Shown: positions 35,250-44,527 of the stretch, in pieces
How the letters are laid out: the number at the start of each line of letters is the position of its first letter
Position numbering within the stretch: position 1 is the stretch's first letter
From: Saprospiraceae bacterium
GTDB taxonomy: Bacteria; Bacteroidota; Bacteroidia; Chitinophagales; Saprospiraceae
DNA length: 64,000 nt
Direction of reading: 5' to 3'
Assembly (NCBI GenBank): GCA_016709995.1
Contig: JADJLQ010000001.1
Span: 840,001-904,000, forward strand
Made by a program: the position numbers and the translations under genes
Notes under the pieces: model-generated
Told to the model about the DNA's origin: nothing
The model's input: the letters and a program-made list of their open reading frames with translations, nothing else
The model's database searches: none

Positions 35250-36332
35250 ATGAATAACTGGTTATTAATCCTCATGCTATTAGCGAACATGTCACAATGC
35301 AGTGAAAATGGGTCCGCTCCAAATACTTCTGACGCTGCAATGGCCGCCCATGAACACTTCGACGAAATCGTCAATTCCGATATCGATACTTCCTGGACGG
35401 AAAAAGTGGTCAAATCTAAAGCAGAATGGAAAAAAATCCTGACTGCCGATCAATATTATATAACCAGGGAGCAGGGCACAGAGAGACCTTTTTCAAGTCC
35501 CCTCAATGATAATCACGATAAAGGGGTATTTATCTGCCTTAGCTGTAAAAATCCTTTATTCTCTTCTGAAACAAAATTTAATTCTGGTACAGGATGGCCT
35601 AGTTTTTATGCCCCTTTTTATAGTCGCAGCCTCCAGGTGTCGATGGATAACTCCCAAGGTATGGTCAGGGATGAAATCTCCTGCGCCCGCTGTGACGCTC
35701 ATTTGGGTCATGTATTCAATGATGGCCCAAAGCCTACGGGTCTCAGGTATTGTATGGATGGGGTCGCACTCCAATTTGTAAAGAATGCTGTGATTCAAAC
35801 TAACTCCAAGGCAGTATTTGCAGCTGGTTGTTTTTGGTGCCTGGAGGCTGTGTTCGAAAACATCAAAGGAGTTAAATCAGTGGTTTCAGGTTATGCAGGT
35901 GGCACGGAGAAAAATCCTACTTATGAGCAAGTGGGTTCAGGAATGACCGGTCATGCCGAGTCAGTTGAAGTCGTTTACGATCCTTCGCAGGTAAGTTTTA
36001 AAGACCTCGTCCGGGTGTTTTTTGCTGCCCAGGACCCAACACAAGTGAATGGACAGGGTCCTGATCATGGTACTCAATATAGAACGATCGCTTTTTACAG
36101 GAATAGTGAGGAGAAAAAAATTATTGAAGACTATATTGCTTCTATAAAAGGTCAATATTCAAAACCTATTGCCGCTCAAGTGGTACCCGTTGCAACCTTT
36201 TGGTTAGCAGAAGATTATCATCAAGATTATGTAAAACATCATCCTGAAAATCCTTATGTGCAACATGAATCGATACCCAGGATGAATCGTGCTTTTGCTG
36301 CTGTAAAAGATCTCCTGAAGAAGGGAATGTAA
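35250..36332 (+). CDS. Lipoprotein methionine sulfoxide reductase, MsrB-MsrA fusion
   Basis: The protein repairs oxidised methionine, reducing both R and S sulfoxides. The N-terminal half is MsrB, with zinc-type CLSCKNPLF and CARCDAHLGHVF and the catalytic RYCMDGVAL. The C-terminal half is MsrA, with GCFWCLEAVFE and HAESVEVVYDPS. The order B-A is the reverse of the A-B fusion in Neisseria PilB. The start at ATG 35250 gives a lipoprotein signal with a Cys in LANMSQC, so the enzyme should be attached to the envelope and protect exported proteins. A longer frame begins at 35196 but would bury the signal. At 360 residues both domains are complete. Confidence 0.9.
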   Translation: MNNWLLILMLLANMSQCSENGSAPNTSDAAMAAHEHFDEIVNSDIDTSWTEKVVKSKAEWKKILTADQYYITREQGTERPFSSPLNDNHDKGVFICLSCKNPLFSSETKFNSGTGWPSFYAPFYSRSLQVSMDNSQGMVRDEISCARCDAHLGHVFNDGPKPTGLRYCMDGVALQFVKNAVIQTNSKAVFAAGCFWCLEAVFENIKGVKSVVSGYAGGTEKNPTYEQVGSGMTGHAESVEVVYDPSQVSFKDLVRVFFAAQDPTQVNGQGPDHGTQYRTIAFYRNSEEKKIIEDYIASIKGQYSKPIAAQVVPVATFWLAEDYHQDYVKHHPENPYVQHESIPRMNRAFAAVKDLLKKGM

Positions 36333-36360
36333 ATATGGTCCACTTCCGAAATTAGCAAAG

Positions 36361-36398
36361 CTAAAAGAAAAAGGGGCTCCAGATCAATCTGGAACCCC
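36361..36398 (-). terminator. Rho-independent terminator of the ilv operon
   Basis: On the minus strand GGGGTTCCAGA pairs with TCTGGAGCCCC across a four-base loop (arms 36373-36383 and 36388-36398) and is followed by TTTTTCTTTTAG. It lies 40 bases past the ilvC stop and should end the ilvD-B-N-C transcript. One G-T/A mismatch aside, the stem is 11 bases long. Confidence 0.88.
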
Positions 36399-36437
36399 AT
36401 CTACCTAATCATACAAATCGTTAAACTAATCAAATTC

Positions 36438-37484
36438 TTATTGTTTCTCTGGTCGAAGGCTTCGAACCACTTTGCCAGCTTGCCACATTTCTGAATCTCT
36501 GAGTTCAGCCAGTTCGACTTCGAGCTTAGCCCTATAATCAGGTTGACTGTTACTGTCTATAGAACGTTGCGCTTCGTCTCCGCGCGCCACAGAAGCGTAT
36601 AATTCTTTAAAAACCGGCGCAGTGGCATCTCTAAATTTATTTTTCCAATCCAGGGCGCCACGCTGAGCGGTGGTACTACAGTTGGCATACATCCAGTCCA
36701 TACCATTCTCTGCTACGAGCGGCATCAAACTTTGAGTGAGCTCTTCTACAGTCTCATTAAATGCCTCTGAGGGAGAGTGCCCATTTTCTCTAAGGACGGT
36801 GTATTGTGCTTCAAAGATTCCTTGAATGGCTCCCATCAAGGTGCCGCGTTCTCCGGTCAGATCACTGAATACCTCTCGCTGAAAAGTAGTTTCAAAAAGA
36901 TAACCGGATCCAATACCGATACCCAACGCAATAGCTCTATCCCGGGCCTTACCAGTAGCATCCTGGAAAATGGCAAAGCTGGAGTTAAGTCCACGACCTT
37001 GCAAAAACATACGCCTCAAGCTAGTGCCTGACCCTTTGGGGGCAGCAAGTATGACATCTATATCCGCAGGAGGAATAATGCCGGTCCTTTCTTTATACGT
37101 GATACCAAAGCCATGAGAGAAATACAAAGCCTTGCCCGCGGTCAGATGAGGTTTGATCGTTGGCCATGCAGCTATTTGAGCGGCATCAGAAAGCAAATAT
37201 TGGATGATGGTTCCTTTTTGAGCTGCTTCTTCGATAGAAAAAAGCGTTTTTCCTGGCTCGAAACCATCCCGTATTGCTTTATCCCAGGTAGGAGAATTGC
37301 TTCTCTGACCTACGATTACATTAAAACCATTGTCGCGTAGGTTCAAGGCCTGTCCGGGACCCTGCACACCATAACCAAGAATCGCAATAGTTTCGTTTTT
37401 AAGCACTTCCCGTGCATGTTCCAGTGGAAATTCGTCGCGGGTAACTACATTTTCTTCTACTCCGCCAAAGTTTAGTTTTGCCAT
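36438..37484 (-). CDS. ilvC: Ketol-acid reductoisomerase
   Basis: IlvC carries out the second step of valine and isoleucine synthesis, rearranging and reducing acetolactate or acetohydroxybutyrate with NADPH and magnesium. The Rossmann motif is ILGYGVQGPGQALNLRD; the later substrate-domain motifs include DLTGERGTLMGAI, the metal-binding Glu in FNETVEELTQSLMP and CSTTAQRGALDW. The length of 348 places it in the shorter, Bacteroidota-type class I group. It is the last gene of the ilvD-ilvB-ilvN-ilvC unit on the minus strand, and a clear terminator follows it. Confidence 0.95.
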   Translation of the reverse strand: MAKLNFGGVEENVVTRDEFPLEHAREVLKNETIAILGYGVQGPGQALNLRDNGFNVIVGQRSNSPTWDKAIRDGFEPGKTLFSIEEAAQKGTIIQYLLSDAAQIAAWPTIKPHLTAGKALYFSHGFGITYKERTGIIPPADIDVILAAPKGSGTSLRRMFLQGRGLNSSFAIFQDATGKARDRAIALGIGIGSGYLFETTFQREVFSDLTGERGTLMGAIQGIFEAQYTVLRENGHSPSEAFNETVEELTQSLMPLVAENGMDWMYANCSTTAQRGALDWKNKFRDATAPVFKELYASVARGDEAQRSIDSNSQPDYRAKLEVELAELRDSEMWQAGKVVRSLRPEKQ

Positions 37485-37528
37485 TTATTAAAGTTTAGTG
37501 TTTATTTTAAAATTTTTAAAAGATCTGA

Positions 37529-38119
37529 TTACATAGAAAATATCTTGTCTTGCTGGTTTAGGAATTCGTTTTCAGCAGCATCTTCTCCAGGCTCGTGGGA
37601 CTCAAATTCTTTTAGTTTCCTATGAAATCCCTCGCTGTCTTTGATGATCGCCACTCTGGCACTTCGTACAAATTCGATCAGGCCATAGGGCTCCAGGATT
37701 TTGATCATTTTGTCGGTCTCCTCCCGTTGACCAGTGACAGAAAATACGGTGTAATCTGTCCTGATGACTACTACTCTGGCTCCATAAAGACTTAGCAGAC
37801 GCTCTACTTGTACTTCTGCTGCTATAATATGCGTTGGCACTTTATATAAGGCCATTTCCTGCCAGACTATTTCATCATTTCGATTGTAATATGCTTTCAG
37901 TACATCTACTTGTTTTTCAATTTGCCGGCAGAGCTTACGTACGACCTCTTCATTTTCAGTGATGACGATATTGAACCGGTGTACAGAATCAATTTCACTT
38001 GGAGAGGTGTTGAGGCTTTCAATATTTATTTTCCTGCGGGAGAAAATAATCGCTATTCTATTGAGTAACCCTACTTGATTTTCAGTGTAGACGGTCAATG
38101 TATATTCAGGCTTGTCCAT
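37529..38119 (-). CDS. ilvN: Acetolactate synthase small (regulatory) subunit
   Basis: The protein is an ACT-domain regulatory subunit of acetohydroxyacid synthase. It begins YTLTVYTENQVGLLNRIAII, the usual ACT start, with FSRRKINIESLNTSPSEI directly after, and a C-terminal second domain containing ARVVVIRTDYTVFSVTGQ. It confers valine feedback and stabilises IlvB. It lies 10 bases after ilvB and 44 before ilvC, in the operon order D-B-N-C. At 196 residues it is slightly longer than enterobacterial IlvH. The last about 30 residues are acidic and probably disordered. Confidence 0.94.
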   Translation of the reverse strand: MDKPEYTLTVYTENQVGLLNRIAIIFSRRKINIESLNTSPSEIDSVHRFNIVITENEEVVRKLCRQIEKQVDVLKAYYNRNDEIVWQEMALYKVPTHIIAAEVQVERLLSLYGARVVVIRTDYTVFSVTGQREETDKMIKILEPYGLIEFVRSARVAIIKDSEGFHRKLKEFESHEPGEDAAENEFLNQQDKIFSM

Positions 38120-38129
38120 TAATCAATTT

Positions 38130-39893
38130 TTATTTTATTTGAAGATCCTCTTTACACAGCACGACTTCGGATACGCCTTTGCCTTGTGGCACCATGGGGA
38201 ATACATTATTTTCTTTACCGACCATCACTTCTAATAAATAGGCTCCTTCATTCATTAGCATGGTGGTCAAAGCGGGTATCAGATCTTGCCGCTGTGAGAC
38301 AGAGGCAGCCGGAATGTAATAACCTTTTGCGACCTGCACGTAGTCAGGACTAGTGATGGCGACGAAACTGTACCGGTTTTCATGAAATAATTCTTGCCAT
38401 TGCCTCACCATACCCAGGAAATTATTGTTCAGGATGATTATTTTGACATTTGGTTTAAACTGCATAATGGTGCCAAGTTCCTGGATGGTCATTTGAATAC
38501 CACCATCACCTATAATCGCTATTACTTCACGCTCCGGGGCACCATATTTAGCGCCGATGGCTGCAGGCAAAGCAAAACCCATGGTCCCCAAACCACCACT
38601 AGTAATATTACTTTTTGATTTTTTAAATTGAGCATATCTGCAGGTCACCATCTGATGTTGGCCTACATCGGTGACAATGATGGCCTCCCCCTTAGTAAGA
38701 ATATTGAGCTGTTGTATGACTTCGCCCATCGTCAGCTCATTACTGGTCGGATTGAGCTCGTCAAAAATAACTTTCTCTGTTTCTAATCTGGTGCACTCAT
38801 GAAATCTTTGAAACCACTCGGGATATTTTTTTTGAACAAGTAATTGGGTCAGTAAGGGCAAAGTCTCTTTACAATCACCCCACACCGGCACAGTGGTTTT
38901 TACGTTTTTATCGATTTCGGAAGGATCGATGTCAAGATGAATGACTTGAGCTTGTTTGGCATATTTATCCAATCTGCCGGTCACTCTGTCATCAAACCTC
39001 ATACCGATAGCAATGAGCACATCACATTCATTGGTGAGCAAGTTTGGGCCATAATTACCATGCATCCCTAACATACCAACCGCATTTGGGTGATCAGTGG
39101 GTATCGCACTCATACCTAATATGGTCCAGGCAGCAGGGATGCCCGACTTTTCTAAAAAAGCAGAAAATTCTGCTTCGGCTTTACCGAGGATTACCCCTTG
39201 ACCAAAAATAACCAAAGGTTGTTTTGCCTCGTTGATTAAAGTGGCAGCTGCTTGAATGTATTCTTTTCTTATGACTGGTTTTGGACGATAACTCCTTATA
39301 TGTTTGCACTTTACATACTTTGAGTTTGAAATCATTTGCAACTGGGCATTCTTGGTGATATCGATGACCACAGGGCCGGGCCTACCAGTCTTAGCTATAT
39401 AAAAGGCTTTGGCCAGTACAGCAGAAATCTCACTGGCGTCAGTGACCTGATAATTCCATTTGGTGATTGGTGTAGTGATGTTGATCACATCTGTTTCCTG
39501 GAAGGCATCTGTACCTAATAAGTGGGCAAAGACTTGTCCTGTGATGCAAACCAAAGGGGTACTGTCTATCATGGCATCTGCAAGGCCAGTCACCAGGTTG
39601 GTGGCACCAGGCCCGCTTGTGGCAAAAACCACTCCTGTACGGCCAGAGCTTCTGGCATAGCCTTGGGCGGCATGGATGGCACCTTGCTCGTGTCTGACAA
39701 GGATGTGTTCCAGCCGATCATTAAAATGATACAAAGCATCATATATTGGCATAATGGCTCCTCCGGGATATCCGAATATAACCTCAGTTTGCTCAGCAAT
39801 CAGACCAAGCAATACTGCTTCAGAACCACTGATCTGACGATCTGTACTATCTGCAGTTTCTGCATTTTTTTTCTCCTGAATCAAGGTAGACAT
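38130..39893 (-). CDS. ilvB: Acetolactate synthase large (catalytic) subunit
   Basis: IlvB condenses two pyruvates, or pyruvate with 2-oxobutyrate, using thiamine diphosphate, magnesium and FAD. The catalytic Glu lies in the N-terminal block EQTEVIFGYPGGAIMPIYDA. RHEQGAIHAAQGYARSSG follows, and the ThDP/Mg motif is GDGGIQMTIQELGT with NNNFLGMVRQWQ. The 587-residue length is typical. The gene is separated by 36 bases from ilvD upstream and 10 from ilvN downstream, so the whole is one unit. Confidence 0.95.
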   Translation of the reverse strand: MSTLIQEKKNAETADSTDRQISGSEAVLLGLIAEQTEVIFGYPGGAIMPIYDALYHFNDRLEHILVRHEQGAIHAAQGYARSSGRTGVVFATSGPGATNLVTGLADAMIDSTPLVCITGQVFAHLLGTDAFQETDVINITTPITKWNYQVTDASEISAVLAKAFYIAKTGRPGPVVIDITKNAQLQMISNSKYVKCKHIRSYRPKPVIRKEYIQAAATLINEAKQPLVIFGQGVILGKAEAEFSAFLEKSGIPAAWTILGMSAIPTDHPNAVGMLGMHGNYGPNLLTNECDVLIAIGMRFDDRVTGRLDKYAKQAQVIHLDIDPSEIDKNVKTTVPVWGDCKETLPLLTQLLVQKKYPEWFQRFHECTRLETEKVIFDELNPTSNELTMGEVIQQLNILTKGEAIIVTDVGQHQMVTCRYAQFKKSKSNITSGGLGTMGFALPAAIGAKYGAPEREVIAIIGDGGIQMTIQELGTIMQFKPNVKIIILNNNFLGMVRQWQELFHENRYSFVAITSPDYVQVAKGYYIPAASVSQRQDLIPALTTMLMNEGAYLLEVMVGKENNVFPMVPQGKGVSEVVLCKEDLQIK

Positions 39894-39929
39894 ATAATGA
39901 TAATTTAAATGAAAGGAGATGAGTTTGTT

Positions 39930-41606
39930 TTAAAATTGATCTGTCACGCAACCTTCGCTGGCAGAAGAAACGGTCATGGCATATTTTTTAAGTATTCCAC
40001 TGGTAGCTCTTAATGCTGGTTTGTCCCACAGACGCCTGCGATCAGCCAGTTGTGCTTCAGTCAAAAGCACATCCATCGTATTGTTGGCGATATCCAATTT
40101 GATAATATCGCCATTTTTTACCAGTGCTATATTGCCCCCATCCTGTGCTTCCGGAGTAACATGCCCGATCACAAAACCATGGGTACCTCCACTAAATCTG
40201 CCATCCGTGATCAGTGCCACTTTGTCGCCCAATCCTGCACCCATCAATGCACTCGTTGGTTTGAGCATTTCCGGCATGCCGGGTGCTCCTTTGGGACCAC
40301 AATAGCGGATGACAATAACTTCACCAGCTTTGATCTTTTGATCTATAATTGCTTGATTAAGATCTTGTTCTGAATCGAATACGTGGGCAGGTCCTTCAAA
40401 TAACTCACCTTCTTTGCCGGTGATTTTGGCCACTGCTCCGCCTTCTGCGAGGTTGCCGTATAATATTTGAAGATGACCTGTAGGTTTTATTGGATTGGAC
40501 CAGGGTCTGATGATGTCTTGATCAATGGACAAACTTGGTACATCTTTTAAATTTTCCGCAATGGTTTTACCAGTGACAGTCATACAATCACCATGCAGTC
40601 TGCCTGCTTCCAACAACATTTTCATGACTGCAGGCGTGCCGCCTATCTCATGCAGATCCTGCATGACATACTTACCACTTGGCTTGAGGTCAGCCAGAAA
40701 AGGAGTTTTGTCACTGATTCGCTGAAAGTCATCAATGGTAAGATCTATTCCGGCTGCTTTGGCGATCGCGATCAGATGAAGTACCGCATTGGTCGACCCA
40801 CCCAAGATCATGATCAGTGTCATCGCATTTTCAAAAGATTCGCAGGTGATGATATCACTTGGTCTCAGGTTATGACCGATCAAATAATCGATGGTGGTAG
40901 CTATGTCAGAAGCTTCTAATTTTTTAGAAGGAGAAGCAGCAGGATTGGACGAGTTAAATGGCAATGCCATGCCCATAGCCTCAATGGCGGAAGACATCGT
41001 GTTGGCAGTATACATTCCTCCACAAGCACCAAATGAAGGTACTGCACGGTGGATCACTTCCTGATATTCAGCTTCAGTAATATCTCCTTTCACTTTTTGG
41101 CCCAATGCTTCAAATGCCGAGACCACATCCAGCTTTTTGCCTTTATATATGCCAGGAGCTATCGTGCCCCCATACACTAAAAGCGATGGGCGATTAAGCC
41201 TGGCCATGGCCATCAATGCACCAGGCATGTTTTTATCACATCCTACGACGGTCACCAAACCATCATACCATTGTGCAGAAACTACGGTTTCTATGGAATC
41301 TGCTATGATGTCCCGCGAGGGTAGGGAATAGCGCATGCCATCTGTACCCATCGAGATTCCGTCGCTGACACCGATCGTATGAAAGACCAAACCTATTAAA
41401 TCTTTTTTATTGATTTCATCCCTGATGTTGGCGGCCAACCCATTGAGGTGCATATTACAGGGATTCCCTTCCCAGCCTGTACTGGCTATGCCTATCTGGG
41501 GCTTTTTCATATCCCGATCAGAAAGCCCTATCGCATGAAGCATCGCTTGTGCGGCAGGCTGTGAGGGGTCTTGAGTGACATGTTTGCTGAATTTGTTGAG
41601 TTCCAT
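39930..41606 (-). CDS. ilvD: Dihydroxy-acid dehydratase
   Basis: IlvD dehydrates dihydroxyisovalerate and dihydroxymethylvalerate to the keto acids, using an iron-sulfur cluster. Cluster cysteines are visible in GNPCNMHLNG, VGCDKNMPG and ACGGMYTANTM. The magnesium-binding stretch GCDKNMPGALM and the late DGRFSGGTHGFVIGHVTPEA are characteristic. The 558-residue length agrees. It is the first gene of the ilv unit. The 9-bp inverted repeat at 41624-41649, close before its start, could be a control site. Confidence 0.95.
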   Translation of the reverse strand: MELNKFSKHVTQDPSQPAAQAMLHAIGLSDRDMKKPQIGIASTGWEGNPCNMHLNGLAANIRDEINKKDLIGLVFHTIGVSDGISMGTDGMRYSLPSRDIIADSIETVVSAQWYDGLVTVVGCDKNMPGALMAMARLNRPSLLVYGGTIAPGIYKGKKLDVVSAFEALGQKVKGDITEAEYQEVIHRAVPSFGACGGMYTANTMSSAIEAMGMALPFNSSNPAASPSKKLEASDIATTIDYLIGHNLRPSDIITCESFENAMTLIMILGGSTNAVLHLIAIAKAAGIDLTIDDFQRISDKTPFLADLKPSGKYVMQDLHEIGGTPAVMKMLLEAGRLHGDCMTVTGKTIAENLKDVPSLSIDQDIIRPWSNPIKPTGHLQILYGNLAEGGAVAKITGKEGELFEGPAHVFDSEQDLNQAIIDQKIKAGEVIVIRYCGPKGAPGMPEMLKPTSALMGAGLGDKVALITDGRFSGGTHGFVIGHVTPEAQDGGNIALVKNGDIIKLDIANNTMDVLLTEAQLADRRRLWDKPALRATSGILKKYAMTVSSASEGCVTDQF

Positions 41607-41623
41607 TTTGAAGTTCTAGCTTG

Positions 41624-41649
41624 AATAAAGACCCAATATTGTCTTTATT
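41624..41649 (-). promoter_or_regulatory. Perfect inverted repeat before ilvD (possible operator or leader hairpin)
   Basis: AATAAAGAC and GTCTTTATT form a perfect 9-base inverted repeat with an 8-base centre, placed 17 bases before the ilvD start codon. It could be a binding site for a dimeric regulator or a hairpin in the mRNA leader. I cannot tell which; no leader peptide or T-box was recognised. Confidence 0.45.
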
Positions 41650-41939
41650 ATCAAAGTAACAAAATATCCCTCGATTATTTGGAACATCTTTTTAAGGATT
41701 TCTACGATGGCAAAAATGACCTTCGCTATAAGGTTGGACTGGCTATATGATTGATTTTGAGCAAGTAATCTGAGGTTGAACCTTGTTTGCAGCATTTAAC
41801 GAATGAATATCACCAGGCCAATCCGGCATAAAAATCTCTCTAGCTTCAACTGCTACATTTGAATCCGATTTTTTGTTCATTGGGTTCGAAATTTTTCTTT
41901 TCAGGCCCAAGATAAAAAACCTAGCCTTATAAAAATTTA
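41650..41939. other. Spacer between ilvD and ychF
   Basis: These 290 bases lie upstream of the ilv operon and past the end of ychF, both on the minus strand. They must include the ilv promoter, but only a shortened TACTTTG-like word was seen near 41650-41660 on the minus strand. No frame, hairpin terminator or repeat stands out. Confidence 0.35.
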
Positions 41940-43061
41940 TTACACATTAAACCTAAAGTGCATGATGTCCCCATCCTTGACTTCGTACTCTTTACCCTGG
42001 ACCATCAATCTGCCGGCCTCTTTGACTGCCAACTCTGAACCGTATTTGGTGTAATCGTCATAGTTCATTACCTCGGCACGAATAAAACCTTTCTCAAAAT
42101 CAGTATGGATCACTCCGGCTGCTTGCGGTGCCAAATCGCCTTTATGAATCGTCCAGGCCCTGACCTCTTTTTCTCCTACGGTAAAGTAAGTGATGAGATT
42201 GAGTAATTTGTAACAAGACCTAATCACTTTGTTTACTCCGGGCTCATCAAGGCCAATGGCTTCAATAAATTCTTTGCGTTCTTCTTTGGTATCCAGCTGA
42301 GCAATTTCAGCTTCTATCGCAGCACTGATCAATATCATTTCAGCCTGGGCATGTGGGCCGGCTATTTTATTTTCTGCATCAATGACTTGTTTGAGTGCAT
42401 TAGTATACTTGTTTCCGGTATGGACGGACGGCTCATCTACATTGCAAACATAGACGATGGGTTTACCAGTCAATAGGAAAAGCTCATCTACCAGCGGTTG
42501 GTCCTTAGGTTCACAAGAAAAAAGCCTGGCAGCCTTGCCTAATTCAAGATGTTTTTTGAGCTCCAGGGCGATCTCTAGCTGTCTCGCTTCATCTTTATTC
42601 GAGCCCTTCGTTTGTTTTTTTAATCGCTCAATCCTTTTATCAAGTGTCTCCATGTCTTTAAATAAGAGCTCTATATCTATGATCTCTTTATCCCGGGCAG
42701 GGTCTATTGAGCCATCTACATGGATCACATTGTCATCTTCAAAACACCTGACCACATGCACGATAGCTTCTACCTCGCGAATGGTTGCCAAAAATTGATT
42801 GCCTAAGCCTTCACCCTGGCTTGCTCCCTTGATGAGCCCGGCTATGTCTACGATTTCAATGGTATTTGGGATCACTTTTTGGGGCTGAGCTATCCTGGCA
42901 AGCTCGTCTAACCTCGGATCCGGGACCATAATCATCCCTATATTAGGATCTTTAGTGGCAAAAGGGTAGTTGGCAGCGAGCGCTTTGCCGGAAGTCAGCG
43001 CGTTGAACAAAGTTGATTTGCCTACATTTGGTAAGCCGACGATTCCTCCTCTTAAGGGCAT
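41940..43061 (-). CDS. ychF: Redox-responsive ATPase/GTPase YchF (Obg family)
   Basis: YchF is an Obg-family P-loop NTPase that prefers ATP and associates with ribosomes. From the ATG at 43061 the protein starts MPLRGGIVGLPNVGKSTLFN, which includes the P-loop. DIAGLIKGASQGEG is the G3 region, and the altered G4 motif NVDE (in YVCNVDEPS) is what distinguishes YchF. The TGS domain lies at the end (GVIHTDFEKGFIRAEVM). The length of 373 is close to the family's 363. A longer frame up to 43115 has no family resemblance. A TACATTTG promoter element is 20 bases upstream. Confidence 0.94.
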   Translation of the reverse strand: MPLRGGIVGLPNVGKSTLFNALTSGKALAANYPFATKDPNIGMIMVPDPRLDELARIAQPQKVIPNTIEIVDIAGLIKGASQGEGLGNQFLATIREVEAIVHVVRCFEDDNVIHVDGSIDPARDKEIIDIELLFKDMETLDKRIERLKKQTKGSNKDEARQLEIALELKKHLELGKAARLFSCEPKDQPLVDELFLLTGKPIVYVCNVDEPSVHTGNKYTNALKQVIDAENKIAGPHAQAEMILISAAIEAEIAQLDTKEERKEFIEAIGLDEPGVNKVIRSCYKLLNLITYFTVGEKEVRAWTIHKGDLAPQAAGVIHTDFEKGFIRAEVMNYDDYTKYGSELAVKEAGRLMVQGKEYEVKDGDIMHFRFNV

Positions 43062-43081
43062 ATTTTTACTTTTTTGAGGTG

Positions 43082-43089
43082 CAAATGTA
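43082..43089 (-). promoter_or_regulatory. -7 promoter element for ychF
   Basis: TACATTTG on the minus strand matches TAnnTTTG and ends 20 bases before the ychF start, the same spacing as at gyrA, mqnE and rimO. A correctly spaced TTG at -33 is not evident, so support is partial. Confidence 0.35.
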
Positions 43090-43242
43090 CATCTTACAAC
43101 CCTGATTGAGCCCATATCTTATAAGTTTAGCCAGATCCTGCTAAAGTTTGAAGACAACTTTTTCAATATCTGAACGGTTTATATGTATGCAGGTTGATCC
43201 TGCTAGCCTCAAATTAAAATGGTTAAGAGCAGTGTATAATGT

Positions 43243-43836
43243 ATGAATCACCTTTCTCATTTATTTTTAACAGGTAATGACCACCACCTCTTATTGGGCA
43301 ATTTAATAGCCGATTTTATAAAACCAAATCAAATAACTCATCTTTCTTCTGATGTAGTGTCTGGTATAAAATTTCATCAATTTATTGATCTATCCATTGA
43401 TACCAATGAGGTATTCAGATCATCAATCGGACTTTTGCGAAAAACTCAAGGCAAATATGCGCCTGTGGTGGCAGACATGTTTTACGATTATCTTTTAGTC
43501 GACCATTGGGCCGCTTACGCTGATAGGTCTTTTGACTTATTTAAATCTACGATGTATGAAAGTATCGAAGCTAACCTTCAAGAACTGGAAGATGAAATAA
43601 TCATACGTAGGGTAAATCGAATGATATCCAATGATTTTTTATCATTGTATAAGTCAGCTGCCTTGATACCCACCACCTTTGGTTATTTGCAAAAGAGGGC
43701 AAGATTTCCGAATCATTTTGATCAGGCGGAGATTGATTTTAACAGGCTATATCCTGAGTTGGCAATACATTTTAATCTAGCCTTTCCAGAAATGGTCAAA
43801 AAAACTGAACATTATAGACTTAACCTTCAAAATTAA
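43243..43836 (+). CDS. acpH: Acyl carrier protein phosphodiesterase (AcpH family)
   Basis: The protein matches the AcpH type (ACP phosphodiesterase, DUF479). Members hydrolyse the phosphopantetheine arm from holo-ACP. The N-terminus MNHLSHLFLTGND, then GNLIADFIK, and the central ADMFYDYLLVDHWAAYAD are the family-defining blocks and supply the His/Asp residues of the HD-like metal site. The length, 197, is typical. The end overlaps by 17 bases with the oppositely oriented porT gene. It is upstream of nothing obvious for lipid synthesis here. Confidence 0.85.
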   Translation: MNHLSHLFLTGNDHHLLLGNLIADFIKPNQITHLSSDVVSGIKFHQFIDLSIDTNEVFRSSIGLLRKTQGKYAPVVADMFYDYLLVDHWAAYADRSFDLFKSTMYESIEANLQELEDEIIIRRVNRMISNDFLSLYKSAALIPTTFGYLQKRARFPNHFDQAEIDFNRLYPELAIHFNLAFPEMVKKTEHYRLNLQN

Positions 43837-44527
43837 AGGAGATCGTCAACGCTCTGGACAGGATTTTTTCGAGCACAGACGACTCAGAGTTGTTACCATT
43901 ATAAATCAGGATATTTCCCACTCCCTGGGAAAATTTGATCTCGGGAGAGAATATAAAATAAGGGAAAAAGAATTGCATGCCTGCCCCGATTTCGGCGGAA
44001 AAATCATGCGGGGTCAGTTTGATTAAACTAGCAAATTTTTTGGTGCGCGATTTATTGGAAATGTCATAAGAATATTTAATACCACCTACCAAAAAAACTT
44101 TCATGTCCTTATAGGGTAGGGAGGTAAATCTTATGTGGAGGGGTAGCTCCAGAAAGGTGGATTCTATACGACGATCGATCTCACTTACCCGGTCATTGTA
44201 CCTAATATTTCGATTGGCAAAAGAAAAAGTAGGAATAAAACGAAAATCAAAGTGATCTCCAAATTTGGCATTGGTGATGATCCCAACAGAAAAACCCGGG
44301 TTTTTTAATGATTCAGTCACTAACAAACTGTCTTGCCTGATAAAATAATTTGACCGGTACAATTTATAGGTAGAATTATTAAGGCTTAAGGAAAGACCGA
44401 AATAATAGTTTTTCCCCAAAAACTGGCGATAATTATTACCTGAATATTTATCCTGTGCCTGGCAAAAGAATGCCATCCAGGCCAAAACAGAGACTAAAAT
44501 TATTTTTCTGCGAGGTAAGCAGTACAT
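43820..44527 (-). CDS. porT: T9SS outer-membrane protein PorT/SprT
   Basis: PorT is a small outer-membrane beta-barrel needed for type IX secretion and gliding-type motility in Bacteroidota. The 235-residue protein has a signal peptide (ILVSVLAWMAFFCQAQ) and alternating beta strands such as FDFRFIPTFSFANRNI and SAEIGAGMQFFFPYFIFS, ending in an aromatic-rich strand. The link to ubiE directly upstream, overlapping by 28 bases, is the known gene order for this family and is strong context. It fits with the sorting domain of the giant adhesin. Other barrels of similar size exist, hence the reduced confidence. Confidence 0.82.
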   Translation of the reverse strand: MYCLPRRKIILVSVLAWMAFFCQAQDKYSGNNYRQFLGKNYYFGLSLSLNNSTYKLYRSNYFIRQDSLLVTESLKNPGFSVGIITNAKFGDHFDFRFIPTFSFANRNIRYNDRVSEIDRRIESTFLELPLHIRFTSLPYKDMKVFLVGGIKYSYDISNKSRTKKFASLIKLTPHDFSAEIGAGMQFFFPYFIFSPEIKFSQGVGNILIYNGNNSESSVLEKILSRALTISFNFEG

